From CALKWS01 sp048594865 (GTDB lineage: Bacteria > Actinomycetota > Actinomycetes > Actinomycetales > Beutenbergiaceae): DNA of 8,412 nucleotides. Below are positions 1-6,631 of the stretch, piece by piece. Position 1 is the stretch's first letter; the number at the start of each line of letters is the position of its first letter. A program made the translations under genes and the position numbers. The stretch covers positions 1 to 8,412 of the forward strand of contig JBMDWZ010000197.1 in the NCBI GenBank assembly GCA_048594865.1, read 5' to 3'. The notes under the pieces were generated by a model that saw only the letters and a program-made list of their open reading frames with translations, did not search any database and was not told the origin of the DNA.

Positions 1-823
1 CTTGGATCTCCTTGCTGGTGTAGAAGTCTGCCGGTTGATAGAAAACTGTCGATGTTGACACACCCACAGTGATTGCATTTCCTCGGTTTGGAGCATCGAA
101 GTTCTGACGAGGCAGAAACGAGCCGATGCCGTTTCCGCCTCCAGAACGAGCAACGTAAGGAACCGCAACTGCTCCTCGGGTCCAGGCCTTACTCAGGTCA
201 AACCACTCGCTAGCAGCCTTCATCGTCTCAAACACATCCGTGATGAACATCGGTTCGAAATTCAGTTTCGGGAGGTCCATCTCATCGTCGCCCGCGTTAG
301 CTGTGCGAGCATTTTGCGTGTGTGTGATCGCTTGGGTCATCAACTCTTCACCGAGCCGCGCGATTCCGACCCAGTCGACTGCAGGGTGGCCGGACTCGTC
401 GGTTTTGACTGGAACCATGATGCGAGTCGCCCTAAGGCGCCCTAGGGTTGCCCCGTTCCCGCCCCAGCTGAACTTGCCCATCTGCTCGCGAAGGCAGGAG
501 GTCAGGACGAGGGCGTTGTTTTCGTCTAGCCGCGGATGACGTAGAACCTGTATGTTCTGGCTCGTGTAAAACGGAACGGGCTGGTATGCAATCGTCTGGG
601 TGTCCAGGCCTATCGTGATCGCGTTCCCTTGCTCGGGGGGCTTCTCCTGTCTCGGTGTGAAGCCGTCTACGCCGTTGCTCGCTCTCGTGCGAGAGACGAA
701 GGGGATGGCGCCAGCCCCCTGCCGCAACTTAGTCTTGTCGTACCATGCAGTCGAAGCTTTCACCGTCTCGAAGGCGTCCGTGATGAGCATCGGCGCGAAC
801 GTCAGATCGTCGTATTCGCGCAC
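1..823 (-). CDS. BcgI-like restriction specificity (S/B) subunit, 3' end outside window
   Basis: DNA-recognition subunit of a BcgI-type (type IIB) restriction-modification system; in this family it gives the neighbouring nuclease-methylase its bipartite target. I translated the minus strand by hand: 274 codons are open and run off the left edge. Two homologous halves are visible: residues 8-92 and 188-274 share F-x-P-M-x-I-T-D-x-F-E-T, then P-(F/Y)-V-x-R, P-R-Q, G-N-A-I-T and F-Y-T-S-x-x-I-Q, at an offset of exactly 180 residues. This is the two-TRD architecture expected of an S subunit. I chose the GTG at 823 rather than the ATG at 790 because the conserved block begins before the ATG, and because GGAAGG lies 9 bases upstream of the GTG. 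The gene overlaps the end of the methylase gene by 22 bases, so translation is probably coupled. Base composition is visibly less GC-rich than the right half of the window. The family call rests on architecture and context; a type I HsdS-like naming is the alternative. Confidence 0.85.
   Translation of the reverse strand, partial: MREYDDLTFAPMLITDAFETVKASTAWYDKTKLRQGAGAIPFVSRTRASNGVDGFTPRQEKPPEQGNAITIGLDTQTIAYQPVPFYTSQNIQVLRHPRLDENNALVLTSCLREQMGKFSWGGNGATLGRLRATRIMVPVKTDESGHPAVDWVGIARLGEELMTQAITHTQNARTANAGDDEMDLPKLNFEPMFITDVFETMKAASEWFDLSKAWTRGAVAVPYVARSGGGNGIGSFLPRQNFDAPNRGNAITVGVSTSTVFYQPADFYTSKEIQ
2..802 (-). repeat. Two divergent copies of a target-recognition half (protein-level repeat)
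   Basis: Copy 1 is encoded by about 548-802 and copy 2 by about 2-262, in the same frame and 540 bases apart. About half the residues are identical over some 85 positions, with the strongest conservation in I-T-D-x-F-E-T and R-G-N-A-I-T or Q-G-N-A-I-T. The DNA is much more diverged than the protein, so this is an old duplication and not a recent one. Each copy probably reads one half of a split recognition site. Copy 2 stops at the window edge at the point equivalent to residue 92 of copy 1. Confidence 0.8.
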
Positions 824-2829
824 GCGTCGATGCCTTCCAGTGTCTCGACCTCTGTACTCTTTGCGACCGGCCTGATTAGGTCGCCATGACCGTGTGTGTG
901 CATGTCTATCTGCCAGGTGAGGTAATCCGCCACTGTCGCGTAGACGTCGTTGTAACTCGGCGGCTGGTCGTTGAAGTAGAAGTAACTATGCTGCCATTCG
1001 TCGGTCGCTGTAGCCTCGGAGCGGACAATGAAGGATGTGTCATCTGGTACGCCGTCCCTGATGACTTCCAGCACGTGTTTACGCCGGTCAGCCGCGCGCC
1101 CGTCGTCGACCAGGCCGACGTGCTGCCGGATCTTGTAACCGTCGTCCTTGAAGTCGACGAAGGCCGTCTTCTTCGTGTGGAGCTGCGGCACACCTGCGGT
1201 GAAGAGCGCGATCACCACGTGGGTGCCTACGCCGTGGAAGGTGTCCGGATTCATGGTCAGGACGGCGTCGAGGGTGTGGTGCTTGAGGATCTTTGCCTTT
1301 AGGGCCTTGTCCTCCTTGGTCTTCCCGACCATGGCGGACTGCGGGATGATCGCGGCGAGCCGGCCGCGAACCTTCAGGTGCGACAGTGCTCGCTCGATGA
1401 AGGACAGCTCGGAGAGGTGTCGAGTCGTCTTGTCCTTCGACTGAGAGTAAGGGGGGTTCATGAGGACCTTGGTGAACCCCTCCAGGTGACCGGGACGGTC
1501 GGGGTTGTATGGGAAGAAGTCGTCTCGCGTGGCATCGAAGAAGCTGCGGCGCTGGAAGTTCGCCTTGCCGTCGCCGCGCAGGATCATGTTCGTCGTCCCG
1601 ACGGCGAAGAGTTTGTCTTGGAGCTCGACCCCGTGGAGCTGGAACTTCTTGATCTCTTCGAGGCGATCGCTGAGCTGGGCCGGGTCGTGGCCGTGTCTCT
1701 CGAAAGCGTCGTCGAACATGCGCCGCATTGCCGCAATAAGGAAGGCCCCGGAGCCAGCAGTTGGATCGAGCACCACGTCGTCGCTGTTCACGTCGATCAG
1801 CTCGGCCATTAGGTCCGTGATGTGATGCGGTGTGAGCACGATGCCCAGTGAGTTCCCATCGGAGCCGCCGTACTTTACGAATTCACCATAGAAGTTTCCA
1901 AGTACGTCGAATGCTGAATGCGAAGGCGAAGAGACGATCTCGAAGACCTCGTGATCGAGAATTTCGGTGAAGTGTTGGAGCGGCGTCTTCCCGAGGTCCA
2001 CGTTCCGCTGGTTGAGCAGGACGTGACGCTTGATGAACGAGAAACGATCGAGCATGATTCCGATCTTCTGCTTCGGGCCTAGGTCCGCCTCGGGGCTCTC
2101 CAGGAACTCTCGTGCGGCGTTGTAGACCTTCTCGCCGTCCCGGTACCCGTTGCGTTGGTCCCCGGTGAGGTCGTCGAGCAGTTCCGGTCGGTACTTCAGC
2201 GCCAAGAGGATCGCAGAAACCAGCGTCGCCTTATTCTCGTTCTCGAGCGAGGCATAGTTCCGCATCCCCTCGTGAAGGGTCGCTGCGACCTTGCGAATTT
2301 CACGGACCGCACGCTCTTCACGGGGCAACTCGCCACGAACAGCGACCCGGTAGTACTCGTCGATATTTGATGAGGCGAACGGCGTCAGCGTTTCTAGCCC
2401 GTCCAGGACCTTTGGCTCGGTCCGCGGCGCGACGAAGGAGACCGTCATTTCGTAGTGGTTCTCGGTACCGGCGACGCCTACGGCGAAGACCTTTTTGTTG
2501 GTCTTGTCGGCGAAGGCCTTCGCATAGTGCACGGCACCGTTCAAGGCGTACTTGACGCGCGACGACGGATCGAGCGCAATCCTTCCCTGGTCGTCGAGCA
2601 ACATCGAATCCTCGAAGCGTGCCTTGTCCTCGACCACGACAATGAACTCGCCGGACTCGATAACGAATTCTGGCTTTCCGCGGCCAGCGCCCCCAGATTT
2701 CGATGCGCCTTCGAGCGCCTCATAGATGTACGAAGGTGCATCGGAGCAACTCTGCTCCCAGGGTCTCGGGTGGTGGATCTCTCGCAGCAGGTCGCGGACG
2801 AACTGGTCGGTGCTTCTCTCGTTACCCAT
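802..2829 (-). CDS. BcgI-like nuclease-methyltransferase (RM/A subunit), type IIB restriction-modification
   Basis: A 675-residue bifunctional protein that would methylate adenine N6 in its target and cut unmodified DNA once paired with the S subunit encoded just downstream. The N-terminal part carries a PD-(D/E)xK-type site: P53-E54, then hydrophobic beta strands, then E67-D68-K69. A helical linker follows (about 170-330). The gamma-class N6-adenine methyltransferase comes next, with a TP-H-H-I entry (333-337), SAM-binding motif I D-P-T-A-G-S-G-A-F (355-363) and catalytic motif IV N-P-P-Y (458-461). All key residues are present, so it looks active. Its length fits BcgI A-type proteins (about 640 residues). 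The ATG at 2829 is supported by AGGAG 8 bases upstream (2842-2838). The frame stays open to 3210, but that extension has no family character and contains the promoter. The 3' end overlaps the S gene. A type I-like HsdM fusion is the alternative name. Confidence 0.92.
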   Translation of the reverse strand: MGNERSTDQFVRDLLREIHHPRPWEQSCSDAPSYIYEALEGASKSGGAGRGKPEFVIESGEFIVVVEDKARFEDSMLLDDQGRIALDPSSRVKYALNGAVHYAKAFADKTNKKVFAVGVAGTENHYEMTVSFVAPRTEPKVLDGLETLTPFASSNIDEYYRVAVRGELPREERAVREIRKVAATLHEGMRNYASLENENKATLVSAILLALKYRPELLDDLTGDQRNGYRDGEKVYNAAREFLESPEADLGPKQKIGIMLDRFSFIKRHVLLNQRNVDLGKTPLQHFTEILDHEVFEIVSSPSHSAFDVLGNFYGEFVKYGGSDGNSLGIVLTPHHITDLMAELIDVNSDDVVLDPTAGSGAFLIAAMRRMFDDAFERHGHDPAQLSDRLEEIKKFQLHGVELQDKLFAVGTTNMILRGDGKANFQRRSFFDATRDDFFPYNPDRPGHLEGFTKVLMNPPYSQSKDKTTRHLSELSFIERALSHLKVRGRLAAIIPQSAMVGKTKEDKALKAKILKHHTLDAVLTMNPDTFHGVGTHVVIALFTAGVPQLHTKKTAFVDFKDDGYKIRQHVGLVDDGRAADRRKHVLEVIRDGVPDDTSFIVRSEATATDEWQHSYFYFNDQPPSYNDVYATVADYLTWQIDMHTHGHGDLIRPVAKSTEVETLEGIDACANTTI

Positions 2830-2837
2830 AGGGCAAG

Positions 2838-2842
2838 CTCCT
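2838..2842 (-). promoter_or_regulatory. Ribosome-binding site deciding the RM subunit start
   Basis: AGGAG on the minus strand, 8 bases before the ATG at 2829. It is the only good Shine-Dalgarno in the long open frame and is the main reason for rejecting the upstream start. Confidence 0.8.
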
Positions 2843-2875
2843 GTTGCGCGTGGATAGATCAGAAATTGGTCAGTG

Positions 2876-2904
2876 ACACTACTCAGCCGGCTGTCCGCGG
2901 TCAA
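2876..2904 (-). promoter_or_regulatory. Predicted promoter of the restriction-modification operon
   Basis: On the minus strand TTGACC (2904-2899) is followed by a 17-base spacer and TAGTGT (2881-2876), matching the actinobacterial TAnnnT -10. The expected transcript start near 2869 gives a leader of about 40 bases ending in the AGGAG site. A short inverted repeat, AGTG-T-CACT (2880-2872), overlaps the -10 and could be an operator, but with 4-base arms it may be chance. No controller-protein gene is seen nearby. Confidence 0.5.
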
Positions 2905-3768
2905 AGGACACGCTGACCGCCAGAACTTTCGCGTGAGTCGCGCGAAGATCGGGGCCAGGTCGGAGAGATCGCATTGTGTCACGTGAGAGTCTTTCAAGTA
3001 GCGCGCTCGAAGAGAGCTCGACACATTTCGTCTGGTTCCTCGTGGACTTGGGACATGGCTATGGATCAGGAGGTCGAGCGCGCAGCCGACCGCGGCCTGT
3101 AAGTCCTCAGACGTATCCGACGGGAGCGGCGACAACGGATGGGGTCGCGTCCAACGATACCGGTGGCACGAGCGCAGGTCGCGGATAACCCGTAGCGCGG
3201 CGAAAGTCAAAGATGCCCGCAGGCTACAGACTTACATCATTTAGTCGTGCGCGACGTGAAGCGCGACATCGCCAATGAGTAGCAGAGCCGCGAGGGCGGC
3301 TTCCGTCTTACTCTCTGGACTTCACGGGTGAACCGCCTGGTCGTGAGGAGTAGCGCTCGCCGCGCCACGCCCGCCGCGAGCAGGCACGGGCGGTCAGGAG
3401 CTACATAGACACGTTGCTATTGATAACCAGTCCCCATTCGCGGTCACTGCTGAGAGGCTCATCCACATACCGCGATGATCGCCGCTACGGAAAAGTCTAG
3501 TCACGATCGTCGCGAGATTCGCTCACTGGTGATGGTTGCGGCCTGGATCGGATGTGTCAGGAGAGTGAGACGCATCGGCCCGTCCGGTAGCAGAGTCGAT
3601 ATCCGGGGTCCCGACGTTCGAAGCCTCGCCAGTGGTCCTCGTAACAGCCCAGCGCGTCCCCTGCCGTCAGACCGCCTCGACGTGCTGCGCGTCAGGGAGT
3701 CGAATGTGGTGCCCGAAATGCTCGCACCGTGTTCCCTATATCGCTTTTCGTCTGTGGGCTGGCCCGCC
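2905..3768. other. Long stretch without a convincing gene
   Basis: No recognisable protein, tRNA, CRISPR array or insertion-sequence end was found here on either strand. Open frames do cross it (minus 2830-3210, plus 2976-3188, plus 3475-3780), but their translations are rich in R, S and P, lack any family motif, and look like chance openness in GC-rich DNA. Short GC-rich inverted repeats occur, for example TTCAC-GG-GTGAA near 3330 and CGCCCG/CGGGCG near 3366-3395, without the pattern of a known structured RNA. It lies between the restriction-modification operon and a housekeeping-type pair, so it may be decayed DNA at the edge of a transferred block. Confidence 0.5.
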
Positions 3769-3774
3769 TACGAT
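3769..3774 (+). promoter_or_regulatory. -10 box of a leaderless promoter for the MazG-like gene and ribokinase
   Basis: TACGAT ends 6 bases before the GTG at 3781, so transcription would start at or next to the first base of the start codon. No Shine-Dalgarno precedes the GTG, which agrees with a leaderless message. A good -35 is not visible; T-rich sequence near 3745-3751 is the only candidate. Confidence 0.6.
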
Positions 3775-3780
3775 CAAACC

Positions 3781-4113
3781 GTGACCGACTTCCAAGACCT
3801 CACCGCCGCCGTCCGCGCCTTCACCGACGAGCGGGACTGGCACCAGTTCCATAGTCCCAAGAACTTGGCAATGGCGATCGCCGGCGAGGCGGGGGAGTTG
3901 GCTGCCGAGTTGCAATGGGTCGATGGGGAGGCCAGCACCGAACTTGTGCGGACCGATGACGAGCTCCGCGAGCGGGTGGCGATGGAGATGGCAGACGTAT
4001 TGATCTACCTAGCCCGGATGGCCGACGTCTGCGGCATCGATCCCGTCGACGCCGCCCACCGAAAGCTCGCGATCAACCAGGGGCGGTTCCCGAGCAAGGG
4101 CGAAGAAGGGTGA
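3781..4113 (+). CDS. MazG-like nucleotide pyrophosphohydrolase (RS21-C6/dCTPase type)
   Basis: A 110-residue all-alpha NTP pyrophosphohydrolase that hydrolyses (d)NTPs to the monophosphate and pyrophosphate in the cytoplasm. RS21-C6 relatives favour dCTP and modified dCTP and sanitise the nucleotide pool. The metal-binding pattern of the family is intact: E36-x-x-E39 within G-E-A-G-E-L, and E69-x-x-D72 within E-M-A-D-V-L. The conserved entry W20-H-Q-F-H-S-P-K-N-L is also present. Length matches single-domain members. The GTG at 3781 is chosen because the family begins shortly before the W-x-Q-F-H segment and because a -10 box sits 6 bases upstream; an in-frame ATG at 3718 would add 21 unconserved residues. 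It overlaps the ribokinase gene by 4 bases (GTGA), so the two are co-translated. The substrate cannot be read from the sequence. Confidence 0.9.
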   Translation: MTDFQDLTAAVRAFTDERDWHQFHSPKNLAMAIAGEAGELAAELQWVDGEASTELVRTDDELRERVAMEMADVLIYLARMADVCGIDPVDAAHRKLAINQGRFPSKGEEG

Positions 4114-5021
4114 GCGAACCCAGGATCACGGTGGTCGGCTCGATCAACCGCGACGTCTCGATTCAGGTCGACCGTCTACCGGGGCCAGCGGAGACGATCG
4201 CCGGCGCCAGCATGGTCCACGCCGTCGGCGGCAAGGGCGCCAACCAGGCCACGGCGGCCGCGAAGCTTGGTGCAAAGGTCGCCATGGTCGGTGCAGTGGG
4301 GCACGACGGTGAGGAAGCCCTCACCGAACTCCGATCAGCAGGCGTGGACATCAGGTCCATTCGGACTATCAATGATGAGCCGACCGGTGTCGCGATGATC
4401 CTGGTGGATTCCGAGGGTGAGAACTGCATCGTGGTCACACCCGGGGCCAACGCCCGGTTGGCTCCAAGCGATCTCCCGGCAAGCCTCACCGGCACGGTGT
4501 TGCTCCAACATGAAGTGTCACCCGACGTGATCGAGGCCGCCGTCGTCCGCAGTGAGCACGCCACGGTGATCCTCAATCCGGCCCCATTCCGCGAGATCCC
4601 GGCACACGTCCTGCAACGGATAGACCTGCTGGTTCTCAATGCCACCGAAGCGGGCCAACTTGCTGGCGGAGAAGTCCCCTCCACGCCCAGTGGCGCAATC
4701 ACCACGATCGGCACCATGCCCGCTGACGTAACCGACGTCGTCGTCACGCTCGGAGCCGACGGTGCTGCGCTGCGAACCGACGGTCAGATCCACCACATTC
4801 CAGCGCCCAAAGTGACAGTGGTGGACTCCACCGGTGCCGGTGATGTGTTCTGTGCAGCCCTGGCAGCCGAACTGACCGAAGGTGCTAGCGCGCTGGAAGC
4901 GGCCAGGTTCGCGGTCTATGCCGGTGCCCTTGCCGTCACCGGACGTGGAGCGCGCGGCGGACAGCCAACCGCAGAGCAGGTGACGAACCTGTTGGGCTCG
5001 ACAGACCGTCTTCGCGAGTGA
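4110..5021 (+). CDS. rbsK: Ribokinase (PfkB family)
   Basis: A 303-residue cytoplasmic sugar kinase that would phosphorylate D-ribose to ribose 5-phosphate with ATP, feeding the pentose phosphate pathway and nucleotide synthesis. Both PfkB signatures are present: G-G-K-G-A-N-Q-A (40-47) and D-S-T-G-A-G-D-V-F (239-247), with the catalytic base D245. G-S-I-N-R-D near the start (10-15) supplies the ribose-contacting Asn and Asp. N-P-A-P (156-159), L-N-A-T-E (176-180) and T-L-G-A-D-G (213-218) are further ribokinase landmarks. Length matches E. coli RbsK (309). The GTG start forms a GTGA overlap with the stop of the MazG-like gene, so translation is coupled to it. No ribose transporter or LacI-type repressor is in view, so it may serve salvage of ribose from nucleosides. 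A related sugar such as deoxyribose cannot be excluded. Confidence 0.92.
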   Translation: MSEPRITVVGSINRDVSIQVDRLPGPAETIAGASMVHAVGGKGANQATAAAKLGAKVAMVGAVGHDGEEALTELRSAGVDIRSIRTINDEPTGVAMILVDSEGENCIVVTPGANARLAPSDLPASLTGTVLLQHEVSPDVIEAAVVRSEHATVILNPAPFREIPAHVLQRIDLLVLNATEAGQLAGGEVPSTPSGAITTIGTMPADVTDVVVTLGADGAALRTDGQIHHIPAPKVTVVDSTGAGDVFCAALAAELTEGASALEAARFAVYAGALAVTGRGARGGQPTAEQVTNLLGSTDRLRE

Positions 5022-5068
5022 TCTTCCAACCCGGCACACAGGCAGCTAAGGCAGATACCGGCTATTCG

Positions 5069-5090
5069 TGCAGCGCTCTGGGCGACTGCA
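5069..5090. terminator. Hairpin between convergent genes, possible bidirectional terminator
   Basis: TGCAG-CGC, loop TCTGG, GCG, bulged A, CTGCA: an 8-base-pair stem with one bulge in the 75 bases between the convergent stops at 5021 and 5097. There is no T-run on either side. A stem without a U-tract is common at gene ends in GC-rich actinomycetes, but this one is short and could be chance. Confidence 0.35.
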
Positions 5091-5096
5091 TCACCG

Positions 5097-6434
5097 CTAC
5101 CCGAGGTCGCGCAGGCGGACTCGCTGCTCTGGGTTAGCGCGGTTGCCGACGAACTCCACACCTTCGCCTTCCAGGGCGTCCTGTTGGGTATCGGTTCGTT
5201 GCGGGTCGGTCCATCGGAAACCAGATGCTTCTTCCCCCTGGCCGGCGAGGACGCGATGTGCGTTGACGCAGTTGGCGCAGCCCGCAATGTGGGTCCCTAA
5301 CGGTTGTGGGGCGGTGCCGATGCGTTCCGCAAGGTCCCCGTAGGTGGTCCATTTGCCCTGGGGGATCTTGTGCAGTAGCTCATGTAGCCCCGACCAATCG
5401 AAACGGGTCGCGGCTAATGACCCGGCGAGTTGTGTGAGGTCGACGCCATCGGGAGTCACCCACCACGAAGGTCCACGGGCGCTGCGTTCAATCCCGGCTG
5501 CTTCCCGAAGAACTTTGCTCACGATCGACGTCGGTCGGTACTTGCCACCGTCGTGGGCCCACGTGAGGGGCTGAGTGGGATCGTTTGACCACGTCGCGGT
5601 GCCTCGGCTTTCGTCTTCCGCAACCCATTCTGTGACGAGATCGCGAGCGTCGGGCGTTATCTCATTGGTCGGGCGGAGCGTGAGTTCGGTTCCGTCTTCC
5701 AGCGTGCCTGCCGCGATGAGTCTCGCGACAGTTGACTTCTCCCGAACGCCTCGCTCGCGCTCCTTCGCGGCGCGCACCTCGGCGCGGAGGGGAGAAACCG
5801 TGAAGTCCTCAACATCCGTCAAAGGGAAGACTTGCGACACCGTGAGTATCAATTGCTCATTGGCGATTCTGTACGCCTGCGCTTGCTGAAGGGTGATGTC
5901 TAGCCCCATCTCCGTCAACCACACAACGGTGGCGGTAGTGGCAGGCGTGTAGGCGCCCGCCACGATAACGATCCTGGGGCGTCTCAAAGTCTCACTATCG
6001 AGTTCGCCGGCATGCTCCACCAGCGACTGGAGGGCTTCGTCTTCGGTGATCGACGTGCCTTGGCTCTGCAGGAAGCGGTGGTGGTACGCAGCGAGATCGG
6101 ATGGGGTGAAACGCGAAGCGAAGGCCGCGTATTTGATCGCCTGCATCTGGACCGTGTCGGGAGCTCGATCGCGCTTCAATTCCGCAAGGACGAGCGTGCC
6201 TTGCTCATCCAGTCCGAGCACGTCGAGCCGGTCAAGTTGTCGCTCTCCGGAAGTTGTTTGCCACCGGTCGAATTCGAGGGTGACGATCTTGACGCCGGCG
6301 CCCAGGATCTCGGGGTTCGCGAGCACCCATTCCTGAAGATCCTGGCGCTCTTTTAGCCCCACCGCAGCTAGCGACACTGGCTCGGCGGTCTCGGCGCGGC
6401 CGACCCCAATTCGGTACACGCGTTCATCTGCCAC
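5097..6434 (-). CDS. DUF91/NucS-like nuclease fused to RAMA-like and alkyltransferase-like (ATL) domains
   Basis: A 445-residue protein with three parts. Residues about 24-110 form a PD-(D/E)xK fold of the DUF91/NucS type: L-K-E-R-Q-D-L-Q-E-W, P-E-I-L-G, D71-V-L-G-L-D, then E85-L-K87 and Q-A-I-K-Y-A. The catalytic D and ExK are intact. Residues about 234-339 resemble RAMA/DUF4357 modules (L-I-A-A-G-T-L-x-D-G-T-E-L ... W-W-V-T-P-D-G-V-D-L). Residues about 345-429 match the DNA-binding domain of O6-alkylguanine transferases: I-P-Q-G-K-W-T-T-Y-G-D-L-A, then N-A-H-R-V-L where active enzymes have P-C-H-R-V, so the acceptor Cys is Ala392. This part is therefore ATL-like, binding DNA without repairing it. 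Inferred role: a nuclease directed to modified or alkylated bases. I use the GTG at 6434 (TACGGT 7 bases upstream; conserved sequence begins just after it). An ATG at 6563 and a TTG at 6602 are in frame but add unconserved sequence, and the TTG lies inside the opposite promoter. Confidence 0.85.
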   Translation of the reverse strand: MADERVYRIGVGRAETAEPVSLAAVGLKERQDLQEWVLANPEILGAGVKIVTLEFDRWQTTSGERQLDRLDVLGLDEQGTLVLAELKRDRAPDTVQMQAIKYAAFASRFTPSDLAAYHHRFLQSQGTSITEDEALQSLVEHAGELDSETLRRPRIVIVAGAYTPATTATVVWLTEMGLDITLQQAQAYRIANEQLILTVSQVFPLTDVEDFTVSPLRAEVRAAKERERGVREKSTVARLIAAGTLEDGTELTLRPTNEITPDARDLVTEWVAEDESRGTATWSNDPTQPLTWAHDGGKYRPTSIVSKVLREAAGIERSARGPSWWVTPDGVDLTQLAGSLAATRFDWSGLHELLHKIPQGKWTTYGDLAERIGTAPQPLGTHIAGCANCVNAHRVLAGQGEEASGFRWTDPQRTDTQQDALEGEGVEFVGNRANPEQRVRLRDLG

Positions 6435-6441
6435 GCCGCCC

Positions 6442-6447
6442 ACCGTA
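6442..6447 (-). promoter_or_regulatory. Possible -10 box of a leaderless promoter for the nuclease-ATL gene
   Basis: TACGGT on the minus strand lies 7 bases before the GTG at 6434. It fits TAnnnT and the spacing seen at the two other leaderless candidates in this window. No convincing -35 is found, so this is weaker than the divergent promoter at 6596-6625. Confidence 0.4.
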
Positions 6448-6595
6448 GTGGCGGGGGTAGTCACACCACCAGTTCGCAACTTGAAGCGCGCTTGCCGATG
6501 ATCGCTCTCGCTTCGACCGCTCACCACCGTGGCTGTCGCAACGGGGGTGAAATGCGCGCTCATTCGTGCCGGCCCGTCCGCGCTGTAAACCAAAC

Positions 6596-6625
6596 TTGAC
6601 AACGAGCCTTGCGTAAAGTTAGCAT
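6596..6625 (+). promoter_or_regulatory. Strong leaderless promoter of the HTH-DUF3887/CPBP operon
   Basis: A perfect TTGACA -35 (6596-6601), 18-base spacer and TAGCAT -10 (6620-6625), followed by 6 bases and the ATG at 6632. Transcription would begin on the A of the start codon. No Shine-Dalgarno is present. This is the best promoter in the window and suggests strong expression, or control by a repressor that is not visible. Confidence 0.75.
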
Positions 6626-6631
6626 TGACGC

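Noticed and set aside
240..889. Plus-strand open frames at 240-539, 600-875 and 629-889.
   Set aside because: The minus strand here encodes the S subunit with an internal homologous duplication; these are antisense shadows.
886..1812. Plus-strand open frames at 886-1302 and 1378-1812 with protein-like composition.
   Set aside because: They lie antisense inside the methylase gene, whose motifs I-IV are clear on the other strand; such shadows are usual in GC-rich DNA.
2830..3210. In-frame N-terminal extension of the nuclease-methylase, open to 3210 (127 extra residues).
   Set aside because: The AGGAG site and ATG at 2829 begin exactly where family similarity begins; the extension has no motif and would bury the predicted promoter.
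3560..3710. tRNA-like fragments (GTTCGAA near 3614, GGTAGCAG near 3586).
   Set aside because: No pairing T-arm, anticodon arm or acceptor stem can be built around them.
3475..3780. In-frame upstream extension of the MazG-like gene, including an ATG at 3718.
   Set aside because: The residues are R/S/P-rich and unlike the family, which starts just before the W-x-Q-F-H segment; a -10 box sits directly before the GTG at 3781.
4163..5039. Minus-strand open frames at 4163-4747 and 4518-5039.
   Set aside because: They are antisense to ribokinase, which has both PfkB signatures; their translations lack any motif.
6435..6602. Upstream extension of the nuclease-ATL gene, with TTG at 6602 or ATG at 6563.
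   Set aside because: The 56 added residues show no family character and the TTG lies within the opposite promoter. The ATG at 6563 remains a possible but weaker start.
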